This document shows positions 1 through 9,287 of a DNA stretch of 64,000 nt, piece after piece. A model generated the notes under the pieces. That model did not search any database. It saw nothing but the letters and a program-made list of their open reading frames with translations, and was not told where the DNA came from. Source of the stretch: Pseudomonas viridiflava. GTDB taxonomy: Bacteria; Pseudomonadota; Gammaproteobacteria; Pseudomonadales; Pseudomonadaceae. The stretch is from positions 124,001-188,000 of the forward strand of contig NZ_UWFN01000347.1 of the NCBI RefSeq assembly GCF_900602065.1. The letters run 5' to 3'. A program made the position numbers and the translations under genes. Within the stretch, counting starts at the first letter, position 1. Every line of letters starts with the position of its first letter.

Positions 1-3000
1 TTATCGTGATCGGGTCAGGCCTTAACGTACCCGCCGAAAGACCTTCATAGAGCGTTTCCAGCTCATGCGCCAGATCGCCAACAGGCGCGATTTCCGCCAT
101 GCGAGCGCCACCTTTGAGGGTGTGCAGGTCGCGCAGCAGGTTTTCCACTTCCAGCAAGTTTTCGGGGTCGGCCTGCCATCTCGTCAGCGCCGCGCCAGAG
201 TTTTCAAGCAGGTCGAAGCCTTCTTCAAGAAAGATTTCCAGTAGCTCGGTATCGCGCTCAGGCGGCGTATCGACCTCGATCGTGGGTTGCGGAAGTCTGG
301 CGTTCTGATCCGCTGAAGATGCCCGGTTTGTGTCCAGGCGCAAATCCCGAATAGCCTCGATCAACCCCGCCGGGTCACTCAACACCTGATGTTTTTGCAG
401 TTGCTCCAGCATCAAGGCCAACTGGTCATGGCTTTGGATCAACAGCTCGGCGAGCGCTGGAGAATAGTTGTAGCGACGGTCTATCAAGCCTTCGTAGACG
501 CTTTCCAGCTCATGCCCCAAATCCCCGACGGGACCGATTTCGGCCATGCGCGCACCACCTTTGAGGGTGTGCAGATCGCGCTGCAAGGCTGACAACGGTA
601 GCGGGTTTTCCGGATCATCCAGCCAGCGCTGCAGGGCTTGCCCGGCGCTGTCGAGGATATCCACGGCCTCCTCAAGGAAGATCTCGACGATCTCGTCGTC
701 CAGAGTCAGCGGGTCGTCGTAAATCGGCGCACGACTGGCCAACTGTTCGGTGGCCGCGTTCAGCTCGGTGATGCTCAGTGTCTGGCTGCCGTCGCTTTTG
801 ATCAGGCCGGTGGCCGAAGGGTCCAGCGCCTGATCAAGCAGGTCCCGCAGGGCCTGAATACGGGCCGGGCAGGCTTCAACGTCTTGTCCGGCGGCCAACT
901 GATCAAGCATGCAGATCAGCGCTTCATGAGCCTGTTCGGCCTCGGCGAAAAACCGTTCGCTGACCGCCAGGCTGCTTTCTTCCACTGCGCCATAGAGGTC
1001 GAGCAGGGCTTCGCAGAGTTCGTCCACTTGCGGTAGATCGGCGAGGTGCGCGCCGTGCCCGAGCGTGGTCAGCTCATCCAGCAGCGCGGAGAGTTCCTGC
1101 CGCTCGCCAGGGTGTTCACGCCAACGCTGCAAGAGGTTTTCCGCGTCCAGCAGAATGTCCATGCCTTCAGCGAGAAAGCTTTCAATCAGCTGTGGATTAC
1201 GCTTGACCCGCAAGCCATTGTTCGACGCACTCAAAACCGCTTCGAGCCGCTCACGGAGCAACGCCTGAGCGGTTTCAATCAAACTGGCAGCTCCAGGAAT
1301 CGGCCCAAGCGGGTCGCTCGACAGCTGCGCCAGCCCGCTGAGAAACAGCGGTTCAGCACTGCGCAGCAACTCCAGCTCAGCCTGCCCCAGCGCCAGCATG
1401 TGCGCCTTGTATTCGCGCACCAGTTGATCGAGTGGGCTGGTCAACTCGGCGATCGGCAACACGCCCGCCATGGAGGCGCTACCTTTGAGGGTATGCAGCG
1501 CACGCAGCAAGTCGTCGCTGATGGCAGGCTCGGGGTCATCGGCGCTGCCATCGAGAAAACGCTTGAGGCTGTCCAGGTGACTCAAGGCTTCCTGACGGAA
1601 AATTTCCAGTAGTTGCGGGTCGAGTTCGTCGTGTTCGTCGTGACCGGGAACAGTGTCGAAGGTCAGCAGGCCTTGGCCTTTTGCCAAGGCATGAGCGCGG
1701 GCAGCCAGACGGTCGACATCATCACGCTGACGCTGGGCACCCTGGGCGAAGTCCTTGATGACTTCCGGCAACAACGCCAGCACTTCGTTGAGCAGTTGCT
1801 GAACATGCTCGTCAGGTTTGACGCTGTTTTCCAGCACCCGATTGAGCAGGTTTTCCACCGCCCATGCGAGTTCGCCAAGGATCAACGCCCGCACCATCCG
1901 CCCACTGCCCTTGAGGGTATGGAAAGCGCGGCGTACCTCGGTCAGCGCGGTGGTGTTGCTGCGCGCATCGTTGAGGGAGCCGATCCACTGCGGCAAGTAT
2001 TCACGCAGGGCTGCGAGGACCTCGTCGGTCTCTTCAAGAAAAACTTCCAGCAACTCGTCATCCACGGCCTCCTCATCGACCGGCGGCGGCAACAGGCTGG
2101 CCGGCGTATGACGAGCAGGCGGGTTGACCGCGCTCACCGGGCTGGCCAGCACATCGGCAATGGTCTGTGTCGGGCTGACCAATGCGTTGCGGGCCTCCAG
2201 TTCCAGAATCTCGTCCTGGCTGATGACCTCATCCAGCACCGGCACGTCGAGGGTATCCGACGCGGGCGTGTAGCCCAGTCGCGCCAGACTTTCCTGTGCC
2301 ATGTCGAGCACCTGTTCGCCCGGCGCCTCATGGTCTTCGCCCATGCGTTCCAGGTAGTACTCGATACCAGTAATGGTGTCCGCGAGGCTGTCGAGCTGGG
2401 TCCATGCCGGACGGGTTTCATCCACCAGCAGGTGTTCAAGAATGTAGTCGTTGCAGGCCGCCAGCAAACTCGCGGCACGGGCCAGCGGGATCATTGCCAG
2501 CGCGCCTCGTACCTGCACCAGCAGCGCGGACAGCGGTTCAAGACGCTGACGATCCCACTCGCCGTCGATGTAATCGATGATCACGTCTTTGGCTTGCTGC
2601 AACACGACACGTGCTTCGCGGATCACCAACTGATGAATCTGCGTGAGGTCCGTGGTCGGCAGGCGGCTATCTTCACGATTAGCGGCTTGCTCGACTGGCC
2701 CAACCATACCGGCCAGTGTCGCTTCCACGTAAAGCAGCGCACCGGCCACGTCCATCAAGGCTGCGTCGCTGGGTTCGCGCTGGCCCTGAGCCAAGCCCTG
2801 CACCACGGCTAACTGATCAATGATGACTTTGCGCGGTTGGCCAAAGCCCAACACAGCGAGGGTATCGGCGATCTGCCGCAGCGGCGGTAACAGACTGTTG
2901 AGCTCGCTGACCGATTTGCGATCACCGCGCACGAACACATCCAGCCGCTCTTTGACTCGCACCAGTTCCTCACACAGCGCGCTGACCACCGAGCGCATCG

Positions 3001-3940
3001 CATCGCGGTCGGGGCCCAGGCTCGTCCGCTGCTGACTCGGCGGTGTGGTGTCGGGCAGCGCTTCGTCCAGACCGTACTGATCCTTCAGATCAACCATGCG
3101 CGGCGCCTGACTGTCAGACTTGGCGATGTAGAACAACAGGCTTTTCAGCAGCTCATCCGGGGCAGGCTGGTTGATGCCTGCGATGCCCTGCTCCAGCAGC
3201 CGTTTGAGTTCTTTGTCAGCGTCCTTGAACAGGCTGCGCAATGCCGGGCTGTTGGTGAAGTTGCCATTGAGCATGGTTTCGACCAGCGCCGAGGCTATCT
3301 GCCACAGCGGCCCCAATGGCGCGTTGTCGCAGAGCTGTTCGAGGCGCGCGAAAACTTTGCCCATGTAGCCGAGCTGAGTCTGCACGTCCTGCTCACGTAA
3401 CAGACCGACCAACGCGGTTTGCAGGGTCTGGCGCAACTTACGCAGCAGCGCGGGCAACTCGGGACTGTCGCGCTGCTCAAGGGTTTGCGCGTCCAGCGGT
3501 GCCACGCTGACCAATTGCGGGGCGAACAGGCTGGTTTCCGACAGCAGGCTTTCACCCCGGGCACTGCGCAAGTCGTTAAGCAGCGGCAGGACCACCAACG
3601 GCAAATCGCGCCTGGCTGAATGAATGCGGTCCAGGTAGGCAGGCAGTTGCGTCATGGCCTGAGTCAGCAACTGCTCGGCCTCGGTACGCTCGGCAACGCG
3701 GTCCTGCTGCAACGCCAGCGCCAGTTGCTCGACTTCTTCGGCCAGCAACGCTGCGCCGTAGAACTCGATCATTTGCAGGCTGCCGTGCACCTGATGCACG
3801 CAATCCAGACACTCGTCCATGGCGGCCGTATGTCCGGGATCGGCAATGAATGTTTCGAGGGCGTGGCGGGCCTGCTTGAGGGTTTCAGCGATTTCGCCTT
3901 TCACCCATTCCAGCGCCACATAGTCGTGCCGATCAGCCAT
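1..3940 (-). CDS. chpA: ChpA, hybrid chemotaxis histidine kinase of the type IV pilus system (partial, C-terminus outside window)
   Basis: CheA-like hub of the Pil-Chp system, which couples surface sensing by PilJ to phosphorylation of PilG/PilH and so to pilus motors and cAMP. The frame runs open from an ATG at 3938-3940 to the left edge: about 1313 residues, only the N-terminal half of a protein usually near 2000-2500 residues. The N-terminal repeat reads HQVHGS near residue 50, a degenerate phosphotransfer (Hpt) site without the usual Lys. Four further Hpt sites with the HTLKG core lie near bases 1910, 1485, 560 and 110. The kinase, CheW and receiver domains must lie beyond the edge. It is the last visible gene of pilG-pilH-pilI-pilJ-chpA. 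Identification is firm from the start sequence, the serial Hpt modules and the neighbours. Confidence 0.95.
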   Translation of the reverse strand, partial: MADRHDYVALEWVKGEIAETLKQARHALETFIADPGHTAAMDECLDCVHQVHGSLQMIEFYGAALLAEEVEQLALALQQDRVAERTEAEQLLTQAMTQLPAYLDRIHSARRDLPLVVLPLLNDLRSARGESLLSETSLFAPQLVSVAPLDAQTLEQRDSPELPALLRKLRQTLQTALVGLLREQDVQTQLGYMGKVFARLEQLCDNAPLGPLWQIASALVETMLNGNFTNSPALRSLFKDADKELKRLLEQGIAGINQPAPDELLKSLLFYIAKSDSQAPRMVDLKDQYGLDEALPDTTPPSQQRTSLGPDRDAMRSVVSALCEELVRVKERLDVFVRGDRKSVSELNSLLPPLRQIADTLAVLGFGQPRKVIIDQLAVVQGLAQGQREPSDAALMDVAGALLYVEATLAGMVGPVEQAANREDSRLPTTDLTQIHQLVIREARVVLQQAKDVIIDYIDGEWDRQRLEPLSALLVQVRGALAMIPLARAASLLAACNDYILEHLLVDETRPAWTQLDSLADTITGIEYYLERMGEDHEAPGEQVLDMAQESLARLGYTPASDTLDVPVLDEVISQDEILELEARNALVSPTQTIADVLASPVSAVNPPARHTPASLLPPPVDEEAVDDELLEVFLEETDEVLAALREYLPQWIGSLNDARSNTTALTEVRRAFHTLKGSGRMVRALILGELAWAVENLLNRVLENSVKPDEHVQQLLNEVLALLPEVIKDFAQGAQRQRDDVDRLAARAHALAKGQGLLTFDTVPGHDEHDELDPQLLEIFRQEALSHLDSLKRFLDGSADDPEPAISDDLLRALHTLKGSASMAGVLPIAELTSPLDQLVREYKAHMLALGQAELELLRSAEPLFLSGLAQLSSDPLGPIPGAASLIETAQALLRERLEAVLSASNNGLRVKRNPQLIESFLAEGMDILLDAENLLQRWREHPGERQELSALLDELTTLGHGAHLADLPQVDELCEALLDLYGAVEESSLAVSERFFAEAEQAHEALICMLDQLAAGQDVEACPARIQALRDLLDQALDPSATGLIKSDGSQTLSITELNAATEQLASRAPIYDDPLTLDDEIVEIFLEEAVDILDSAGQALQRWLDDPENPLPLSALQRDLHTLKGGARMAEIGPVGDLGHELESVYEGLIDRRYNYSPALAELLIQSHDQLALMLEQLQKHQVLSDPAGLIEAIRDLRLDTNRASSADQNARLPQPTIEVDTPPERDTELLEIFLEEGFDLLENSGAALTRWQADPENLLEVENLLRDLHTLKGGARMAEIAPVGDLAHELETLYEGLSAGTLRPDPITI

Positions 3941-3966
3941 GACGACTCCAATACCCAGCAGCATTT

Positions 3967-4054
3967 GTTGGAGCGAGGCTTGCCCGCGAATCTGGCAACA
4001 CGGTGAAACAGGCGCTACGCGTTATCGTTCTTCGCGGGCAAGCCTCGCTCCAAC
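3967..4054. repeat. REP inverted pair (REPIN)
   Basis: A 24-base arm (3967-3990) carrying GGCTTGCCCGCGAA is repeated in reverse complement at 4031-4054, with about 40 bases between. This is the usual Pseudomonas REP doublet, a RAYT-mobilised non-coding element. It sits between pilJ and chpA, where P. aeruginosa has pilK. Confidence 0.85.
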
Positions 4055-4100
4055 GGAATCCGTATATACCGTGCGACAACGCCTCTGGACCACACGCCCC

Positions 4101-4191
4101 CTGTAGGAGTGAGCTTGCTCGCGATTGCGTCAGCACAGTCGATATATTCATCGAATAAGAGACCGAATCGCGAGCAAGCTCACTCCTACAG
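4101..4191. repeat. REP inverted pair (REPIN), second subtype
   Basis: Arms at 4101-4126 and 4166-4191 (core GAGCTTGCTCGCGATT) are exact reverse complements around about 39 bases. Together with the preceding REPIN it fills the whole 303-base pilJ-chpA gap. I see no gene in the gap. Confidence 0.85.
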
Positions 4192-4243
4192 GTCATGTAT
4201 TTCAAGATTCCATGACGGTGCTGAGCTGTACGTTTTTTGAACA

Positions 4244-6286
4244 TCACCCGCGGTCCTTCGACGAGGGCAAGGTGAAGCCCGAAACCGAACGACGCATTGC
4301 GCTGGCCATCTTCGCCAGGTTGCCCATGCTGCGCGCCGTGGCTGCGGTGCCCGAGGTGGTTTGCGAGGTGGTTTGCTGAATAACGGTCATGGTCTGCGAT
4401 ATCTGCAGCCCCAGTTCAGCCTGTTGCTGAGCCGCGTTGGTGATGCTTTGAATCAGCGCAGCAAGGATCTTCGATACGCCTTCGATCTCTTCCAGCGCCA
4501 CCCCGGCATCCTGCGCCAGGCGTGCACCACGCACTACTTCGGTGGTGGTCTGCTCCATGGAGATGACCGCTTCGTTGGTGTCGTTCTGAATAGCTCGCAC
4601 CAGGGTTTCAATCTGTTTGGTTGCAGACGAAGAACGCTCGGCCAGCCGCTGTACCTCGTCGGCTACCACCGCAAAGCCGCGCCCTGCATCCCCGGCCATG
4701 GACGCCTGAATCGCAGCGTTCAAGGCGAGGATATTGGTCTGGTCAGCAATATCGTCAATCAGGCTGACGATGTCGCCGATCTCCTGAGAGGACTCACCGA
4801 GGCGCTTGATCCGTTTGGACGTGTCCTGAATCTGCTCGCGAATGTTGTCCATGCCGTTGATGGTGTTGTGCACCACCTCGTTACCCTTATTGGCAATTGC
4901 CACCGACCGCTCGGCCACCGACCAGGACTCATGGGCGTTGGCCGATACCAGATCAATGGAGCCCGTCATGCGGTTGATCGCGTTGGACGCGGCGGAAATC
5001 TGCAACGCCTGATGCTCCGACGCAGCAGCCAGTTGCGTGGCCGTACCCTGAGTGTCCTTGACCGCACCGAACACCTGTTCGGCGGTGAGGTTGATGGTCG
5101 CGACCAGTTCGCGTAACTGGTCGATGGAGTAATTGATCGAGTCGGCGATTGCCCCGGTGAAGTCTTCCGTCACAGAGGCCGCAACGGTGAGGTCACCGTC
5201 CGCAAGGTTTTCGATTTCATCGAGCAGACGCATGATCGCATTCTGGTTACGCTCACTCTTCTCGGCCGTCTCGCGAAGCTGGCGGTTGGTTTCGCGGACC
5301 ATGACCAGACCAATGAGAATGATCGACATCAGGGCCAGCAGCCCCAGCACGTAACCGCCAATAGTGTTGGAAGACCGCGCACTGGCCAGATGCTCAAGCC
5401 GGTTGGCGAGCACCGACGTTTCGTCGAGCAGCGTTTGCGAGCTGTTGAAGATATTGCCCGCGGATTCGCGGACCTCGAACAGTTCAGGCGAAGTCTCAAG
5501 GATTTCATCGACGGAGCCGGAAACGAACTGGAACAACTCGGCAATCTCGGCCAGACGCGCACGGGCGTCCGGGTCATCAACCTGAGCGATACGCAGGGTC
5601 ACGTTGCCGTCGAGCATCCCGCTGAGCACCCGCCCAAACTGACTGGCATCACGGCCAAAGGCGTCGGCAGCCTGCACAGCGGCGTCATCACCGGCCAGCA
5701 CCTTGTTGACCGAACCGAGAATACGCTCCGCCAGCAACGACTGGCGCTGGGCGACAGCCACCTGGGCGGCGGGAGCACGATTCTGGAGCAGAATATCGAC
5801 GACTTTTTCGTACTCGACCTGTAGTTGCGGAATGGTTTCGGCCAGCGTCGCCGCCACCTGATGCAACGACAGTACGGTTTGCTCGTTGGCCAGAATAACG
5901 TCTGTGCTTTTGCGCAGGGCTTCCCAGTCGGTCTGCACCGTCTGCAACTCGTCACGCACACCCTGAGGCGCTGGCGGCAGGCCGGTGGCTTTATCACCCT
6001 TGCGCAGGAAACCCCAGCGCATATCAAAGTCATTACGCGCATCGGCGAGCAACTTGAATGCTTGAGGCTTGCCAGCAGCAGCTTCAGTGGCGTTCTTGGC
6101 GATACGCTGGGAGAGCACGCGCAATTCGCCAGCGTGCCCGATGTATTGCTTGTCGTAGGTCGATTGCGTATTGAGGTAAGCGAAATTGACGAACAGCAAT
6201 ATGATGAAAATGATCAGCGCAACGAACAGCACGACGATTTGCGAGCGGCTGCGTGCGCCCTCCAGTGACTTGCCTGGCTTACTCAT
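4244..6286 (-). CDS. pilJ: PilJ, methyl-accepting chemoreceptor of the Pil-Chp system
   Basis: Inner-membrane receptor of the twitching-motility chemosensory pathway. The 680 residues match the family length. An N-terminal membrane segment (about residues 18-38) is followed by a periplasmic region made of two PilJ-type sensor repeats, a second membrane segment near residues 310-330, a HAMP-like linker and the MCP signalling domain. The hairpin tip contains the DQTNILALNAAIQASMAG signature, in which Q-A-S replaces the common E-A-A, as in known PilJ proteins. It is transcribed from pilI towards chpA. The methyltransferase gene pilK, expected downstream, is absent. Confidence 0.96.
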   Translation of the reverse strand: MSKPGKSLEGARSRSQIVVLFVALIIFIILLFVNFAYLNTQSTYDKQYIGHAGELRVLSQRIAKNATEAAAGKPQAFKLLADARNDFDMRWGFLRKGDKATGLPPAPQGVRDELQTVQTDWEALRKSTDVILANEQTVLSLHQVAATLAETIPQLQVEYEKVVDILLQNRAPAAQVAVAQRQSLLAERILGSVNKVLAGDDAAVQAADAFGRDASQFGRVLSGMLDGNVTLRIAQVDDPDARARLAEIAELFQFVSGSVDEILETSPELFEVRESAGNIFNSSQTLLDETSVLANRLEHLASARSSNTIGGYVLGLLALMSIILIGLVMVRETNRQLRETAEKSERNQNAIMRLLDEIENLADGDLTVAASVTEDFTGAIADSINYSIDQLRELVATINLTAEQVFGAVKDTQGTATQLAAASEHQALQISAASNAINRMTGSIDLVSANAHESWSVAERSVAIANKGNEVVHNTINGMDNIREQIQDTSKRIKRLGESSQEIGDIVSLIDDIADQTNILALNAAIQASMAGDAGRGFAVVADEVQRLAERSSSATKQIETLVRAIQNDTNEAVISMEQTTTEVVRGARLAQDAGVALEEIEGVSKILAALIQSITNAAQQQAELGLQISQTMTVIQQTTSQTTSGTAATARSMGNLAKMASAMRRSVSGFTLPSSKDRG

Positions 6287-6350
6287 GAATCAGGCCCCTT
6301 TGTGGACAAGTCGATGGAATAACCCCGATTGATCGCTGGGCGCCAAACCT

Positions 6351-6440
6351 GTGGGAGCGAATTCATTCGCGAAAGGGCGAGTACAGCCCATGCATTTGTT
6401 CTGCCTGGAATCCCGTCTTCGCGAATGAATTCGCTCCCAC
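6351..6440. repeat. REP inverted pair (REPIN)
   Basis: Arms beginning at 6351 and ending at 6440 share the core GAGCGAATTCATTCGCGA and are mutual reverse complements. They lie in the 200-base gap between pilI and pilJ. Confidence 0.85.
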
Positions 6441-6489
6441 CGTTCCGAGGCCGCCGGCTCACCCAGCCTGCTGCCACATAACATTTGGT

Positions 6490-7029
6490 TCACAGTGCTA
6501 CGTCCATAAAGCCGGGTGACTGCGCCAGCGCCCATGGGCTGAACACCAGCCAGGCCTGCTCGCGCAGAAACTGTCCGCGAATGAACGGCGTGATGGCGTC
6601 TTCCATCTCGGCCCCTTGCCGTGGCATCAGGCTGATCTGACTGAAATGCTGCAGGCCTAGAACCTCATCGACCAGCAAACCGGCGAAGACGTCATGATGT
6701 TCGACGACCAGCACCCGTCGCTCTTTGCGCAGGGGTGACAGTTCATGACCGAAAAAGCTGCACAGGTCCATGATGGGCAACAGTTTGCCCCGCAGATTGG
6801 CCACGCCGCGAACCCAGGGTTTGACGCCCGGCAACGCTGCATAACGTGGCTCATGAAGAATTTCGCTGACTTCGCCCATCGGCGCGACGTAGCAGCGGCC
6901 GCCCATACGAAAGCCAATACCGCTCCAGTCCTGCTGACGGGTTTCCTGAAACGGCAGGCCCGCCGCCAGCGTTCGACAGCGTTGGTCGATGTCGAACAGC
7001 AGCTGGAAGGCGGTTTGAGACTCAGCCAT
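6490..7029 (-). CDS. pilI: PilI, CheW-like coupling protein
   Basis: Links PilJ to the ChpA kinase. The 179 residues form one CheW domain: GGRCYVAPMGEVSEIL, then WVRGVANLRGKLLPIMDL, then a C-terminal barrel ending FSPWALAQSPGFMDVAL. It starts at the ATG at 7027-7029, 13 bases after the pilH stop at 7043, so the two are very likely co-transcribed. Length and position match P. aeruginosa PilI. Confidence 0.95.
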   Translation of the reverse strand: MAESQTAFQLLFDIDQRCRTLAAGLPFQETRQQDWSGIGFRMGGRCYVAPMGEVSEILHEPRYAALPGVKPWVRGVANLRGKLLPIMDLCSFFGHELSPLRKERRVLVVEHHDVFAGLLVDEVLGLQHFSQISLMPRQGAEMEDAITPFIRGQFLREQAWLVFSPWALAQSPGFMDVAL

Positions 7030-7042
7030 GACGAACCGGCGG

Positions 7043-7408
7043 TCAGCCGGCGAGTACCGCGTTCAGGGTTTTCATCAGGGTCTCTTCGTCCACCGGCTTG
7101 GTCAGGTAGTCACGGGCGCCCTGACGCTTGCCCCAGACCTTGTCGGTTTCCTGATCCTTGGTGGTGATCATGATCACCGGGATCATGCTGGTGTCGGCAT
7201 CCTTGGTCAGTTGGCGGGTGGCCTGAAAACCGTTGAGACCGGGCATGACGATGTCCATCAACACGGCATCGGGTTTTTCCTGACGCGCCAGCGCAACACC
7301 GTCGGCGCCATTTTCGGCCTTGAGGACTTCATGACCGTGCTTTTCCAGCATGCCGGTCAATTTGTACATTTCAGTCGGCGAGTCATCGACGATCAGAATT
7401 CGAGCCAT
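7043..7408 (-). CDS. pilH: PilH, CheY-like response regulator
   Basis: Stand-alone receiver domain that works with PilG to control pilus extension and retraction. I chose the ATG at 7406-7408, which gives 121 residues starting MARILIVDDSP, the family's usual start and length; a GGGGAAC ribosome site lies just upstream. A longer in-frame reading to 7498 would overlap pilG and is not credible. Acidic pocket D-D follows ILIV, the phospho-acceptor Asp lies in DAVLMDIVMPG, and the conserved Lys in LTKPVDEETL. Confidence 0.95.
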   Translation of the reverse strand: MARILIVDDSPTEMYKLTGMLEKHGHEVLKAENGADGVALARQEKPDAVLMDIVMPGLNGFQATRQLTKDADTSMIPVIMITTKDQETDKVWGKRQGARDYLTKPVDEETLMKTLNAVLAG

Positions 7409-7457
7409 GGTGTTCCCCATAAGGATGAATGCCCGCAGCCCTTGAGGGCGGCAGACG

Positions 7458-7868
7458 TCACGATACTTGTTGTTCCACTGCAACGAATCCCGGCACATGC
7501 GCCTTGATCGCGCTGAGCAGTTCTTCCTTGCTAAACGGTTTGGTCAAAAACTGATCGGAACCTACGATTCGCCCTTTGGCTTTGTCGAACAGGCCGTCCT
7601 TGGACGAGAGCATGATCACCGGCGTTGACTTGAACGCCCGGTTGTTTTTGATCAGCGCGCAGGTCTGATAGCCGTCAAGGCGCGGCATCATAATGTCGAC
7701 AAAGATAATGCGCGGATGATTGTCGGCGATTTTAGCCAGCGCATCGAACCCGTCGATTGCCGTGATGACTTCACAACCGACATTCCTGAGCAGCGTTTCG
7801 GCGGTGCGACGAATCGTCTTCGAATCATCGATGACCATGACTTTCAGTGCTGATGAATGCTGTTCCAT
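7458..7868 (-). CDS. pilG: PilG, CheY-like response regulator
   Basis: First gene of the pil-chp operon and the output regulator of type IV pilus extension. The 136 residues make a single receiver domain: VMVIDDSKTIRRT holds the acidic pocket, IIFVDIMMPRLDG the phospho-Asp, and FLTKPFSKEEL the Lys. It starts at the ATG at 7866-7868. The upstream gap faces the divergent gshB, so the operon promoter should lie in 7869-8129. Confidence 0.95.
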   Translation of the reverse strand: MEQHSSALKVMVIDDSKTIRRTAETLLRNVGCEVITAIDGFDALAKIADNHPRIIFVDIMMPRLDGYQTCALIKNNRAFKSTPVIMLSSKDGLFDKAKGRIVGSDQFLTKPFSKEELLSAIKAHVPGFVAVEQQVS

Positions 7869-8129
7869 GTCTGCTCTTCCATCGCCGCGGCGTGATTATG
7901 CGTGTTCTGCCCGGCACGGGAAGCCTGATAGTACTGCCAGCTCCTGATTTTCAGGGGCTGAAGGGCCAAATGCCAAATTCAGGCGCGAAGCCTTTTTAGC
8001 ACACTCTCCAGACTCAATCCATAAAGCCGGGCGCCGCATGCTTGCCTCTTGACCCGGAGCAAGCGGAGCGCCACCCTGACGCCTATTTCAAGGCCTACGC
8101 GGCCGTTATCGATCAGAGGATATTTGCCC

Positions 8130-9083
8130 ATGAGCGTTCGCCTAGGGATTGTCATGGACCCGATTGAGCGCATCTCCTATAAAAAGGACAGCTCACTGGC
8201 CATGCTGCTTGCCGCCCAGGAACGCGGCTGGTCGCTGTTCTACATGGAGCAGCAGGATCTGTATCAAAACGCTGGCCAGGCCCGCGCCCGGATGAAACCG
8301 CTGAAAGTCTTTGCCGACCCGGCCAAGTGGTTCGAATTCGGTACCGAAGGGGACAGCGGCCTGGACGATCTGGATGTGATCCTGATGCGCAAGGATCCGC
8401 CGTTCGACATGGAATTTGTCTACGCCACGTACTTGCTGGAACAAGCCGAACGCGCTGGCGTATTGATCGTCAACAAGCCGCAGAGCCTGCGTGATTGCAA
8501 CGAAAAGCTGTTCGCCACGCAGTTCTCGCATCTGACGCCGCCGACCCTGGTCAGCCGTCGTGCCGACATCCTGCGTGAATTCGCCGCCGAGCATGGCGAT
8601 GTGATCCTCAAACCGCTGGACGGCATGGGCGGTGCTTCGATCTTCCGCCATCGTGTGGGCGATCCAAACCTTTCGGTGATTCTGGAAACCCTGACTGCAC
8701 ATGGCACTCAGCAGATCATGGCGCAGGGTTACTTGCCTGCGATCAAGGACGGCGACAAACGCATCCTGATGGTCGACGGTGAACCTGTACCGTATTGCCT
8801 GGCGCGTATCCCGGCTGCTGGCGAAACCCGTGGCAACCTCGCGGCCGGTGGTCGTGGCGAAGCACGCCCGCTGACTGAAAAAGACCGTTATATCGCTGAG
8901 CAGATTGGCCCGACTTTGCGTGAAAAAGGCCTGATTTTCGTCGGTCTGGACGTGATCGGTGAGCATTTGACTGAAATCAATGTCACCAGCCCGACCTGCA
9001 TCCGTGAAATCGACAATGCGTTTGGTACTAACATTGGCGGCATGTTGATGGATGTGATCGAGAAGAAGCTGAACGCTCGGTAA
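8130..9083 (+). CDS. gshB: Glutathione synthetase
   Basis: Joins gamma-glutamylcysteine and glycine with ATP to make glutathione. The ATG at 8130 follows AGAGGA and gives 317 residues (MSVRLGIVMDPIERISYKKD), the family length. An earlier in-frame ATG at 8049 would add an unrelated leader. ATP-grasp features are visible: VILKPLDGMGGASIF and later EINVTSPTCIREID near the C-terminus. It is divergent from pilG, as in P. aeruginosa. Confidence 0.96.
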   Translation: MSVRLGIVMDPIERISYKKDSSLAMLLAAQERGWSLFYMEQQDLYQNAGQARARMKPLKVFADPAKWFEFGTEGDSGLDDLDVILMRKDPPFDMEFVYATYLLEQAERAGVLIVNKPQSLRDCNEKLFATQFSHLTPPTLVSRRADILREFAAEHGDVILKPLDGMGGASIFRHRVGDPNLSVILETLTAHGTQQIMAQGYLPAIKDGDKRILMVDGEPVPYCLARIPAAGETRGNLAAGGRGEARPLTEKDRYIAEQIGPTLREKGLIFVGLDVIGEHLTEINVTSPTCIREIDNAFGTNIGGMLMDVIEKKLNAR

Positions 9084-9108
9084 GTCCTGCTGAAATGCAT
9101 TCTTCCTT

Positions 9109-9194
9109 GTGGGAGCGGTGCTTGCCCGCGATAAGGCTGGACGCGGTTCACTTTGGATCGCGGTGGTCCTATCGCGGGCAAGCACCGCTCCCAC
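9109..9194. repeat. REP inverted pair (REPIN)
   Basis: Arms at 9109 and ending 9194 carry GAGCGGTGCTTGCCCGCGAT and its reverse complement. They fill most of the gap between gshB and the tonB-like gene. Confidence 0.85.
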
Positions 9195-9287
9195 AGGGGT
9201 TATGTGTTCCCACAGAAGTCCGCATTTCAATCTGGGCTATCATGCGCAGCCAACGATTTTGAAATACCAAGAGACGCTAACCCGCTG

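Noticed and set aside
638..3619. Several long plus-strand open frames, including one of 399 codons at 1613-2812
   Set aside because: Antisense to chpA, whose Hpt motifs on the minus strand are unmistakable.
7409..7498. Longer PilH with 30 extra N-terminal residues
   Set aside because: It would overlap pilG by 41 bases and lacks similarity to PilH; the 121-residue form has the correct start and ribosome site.
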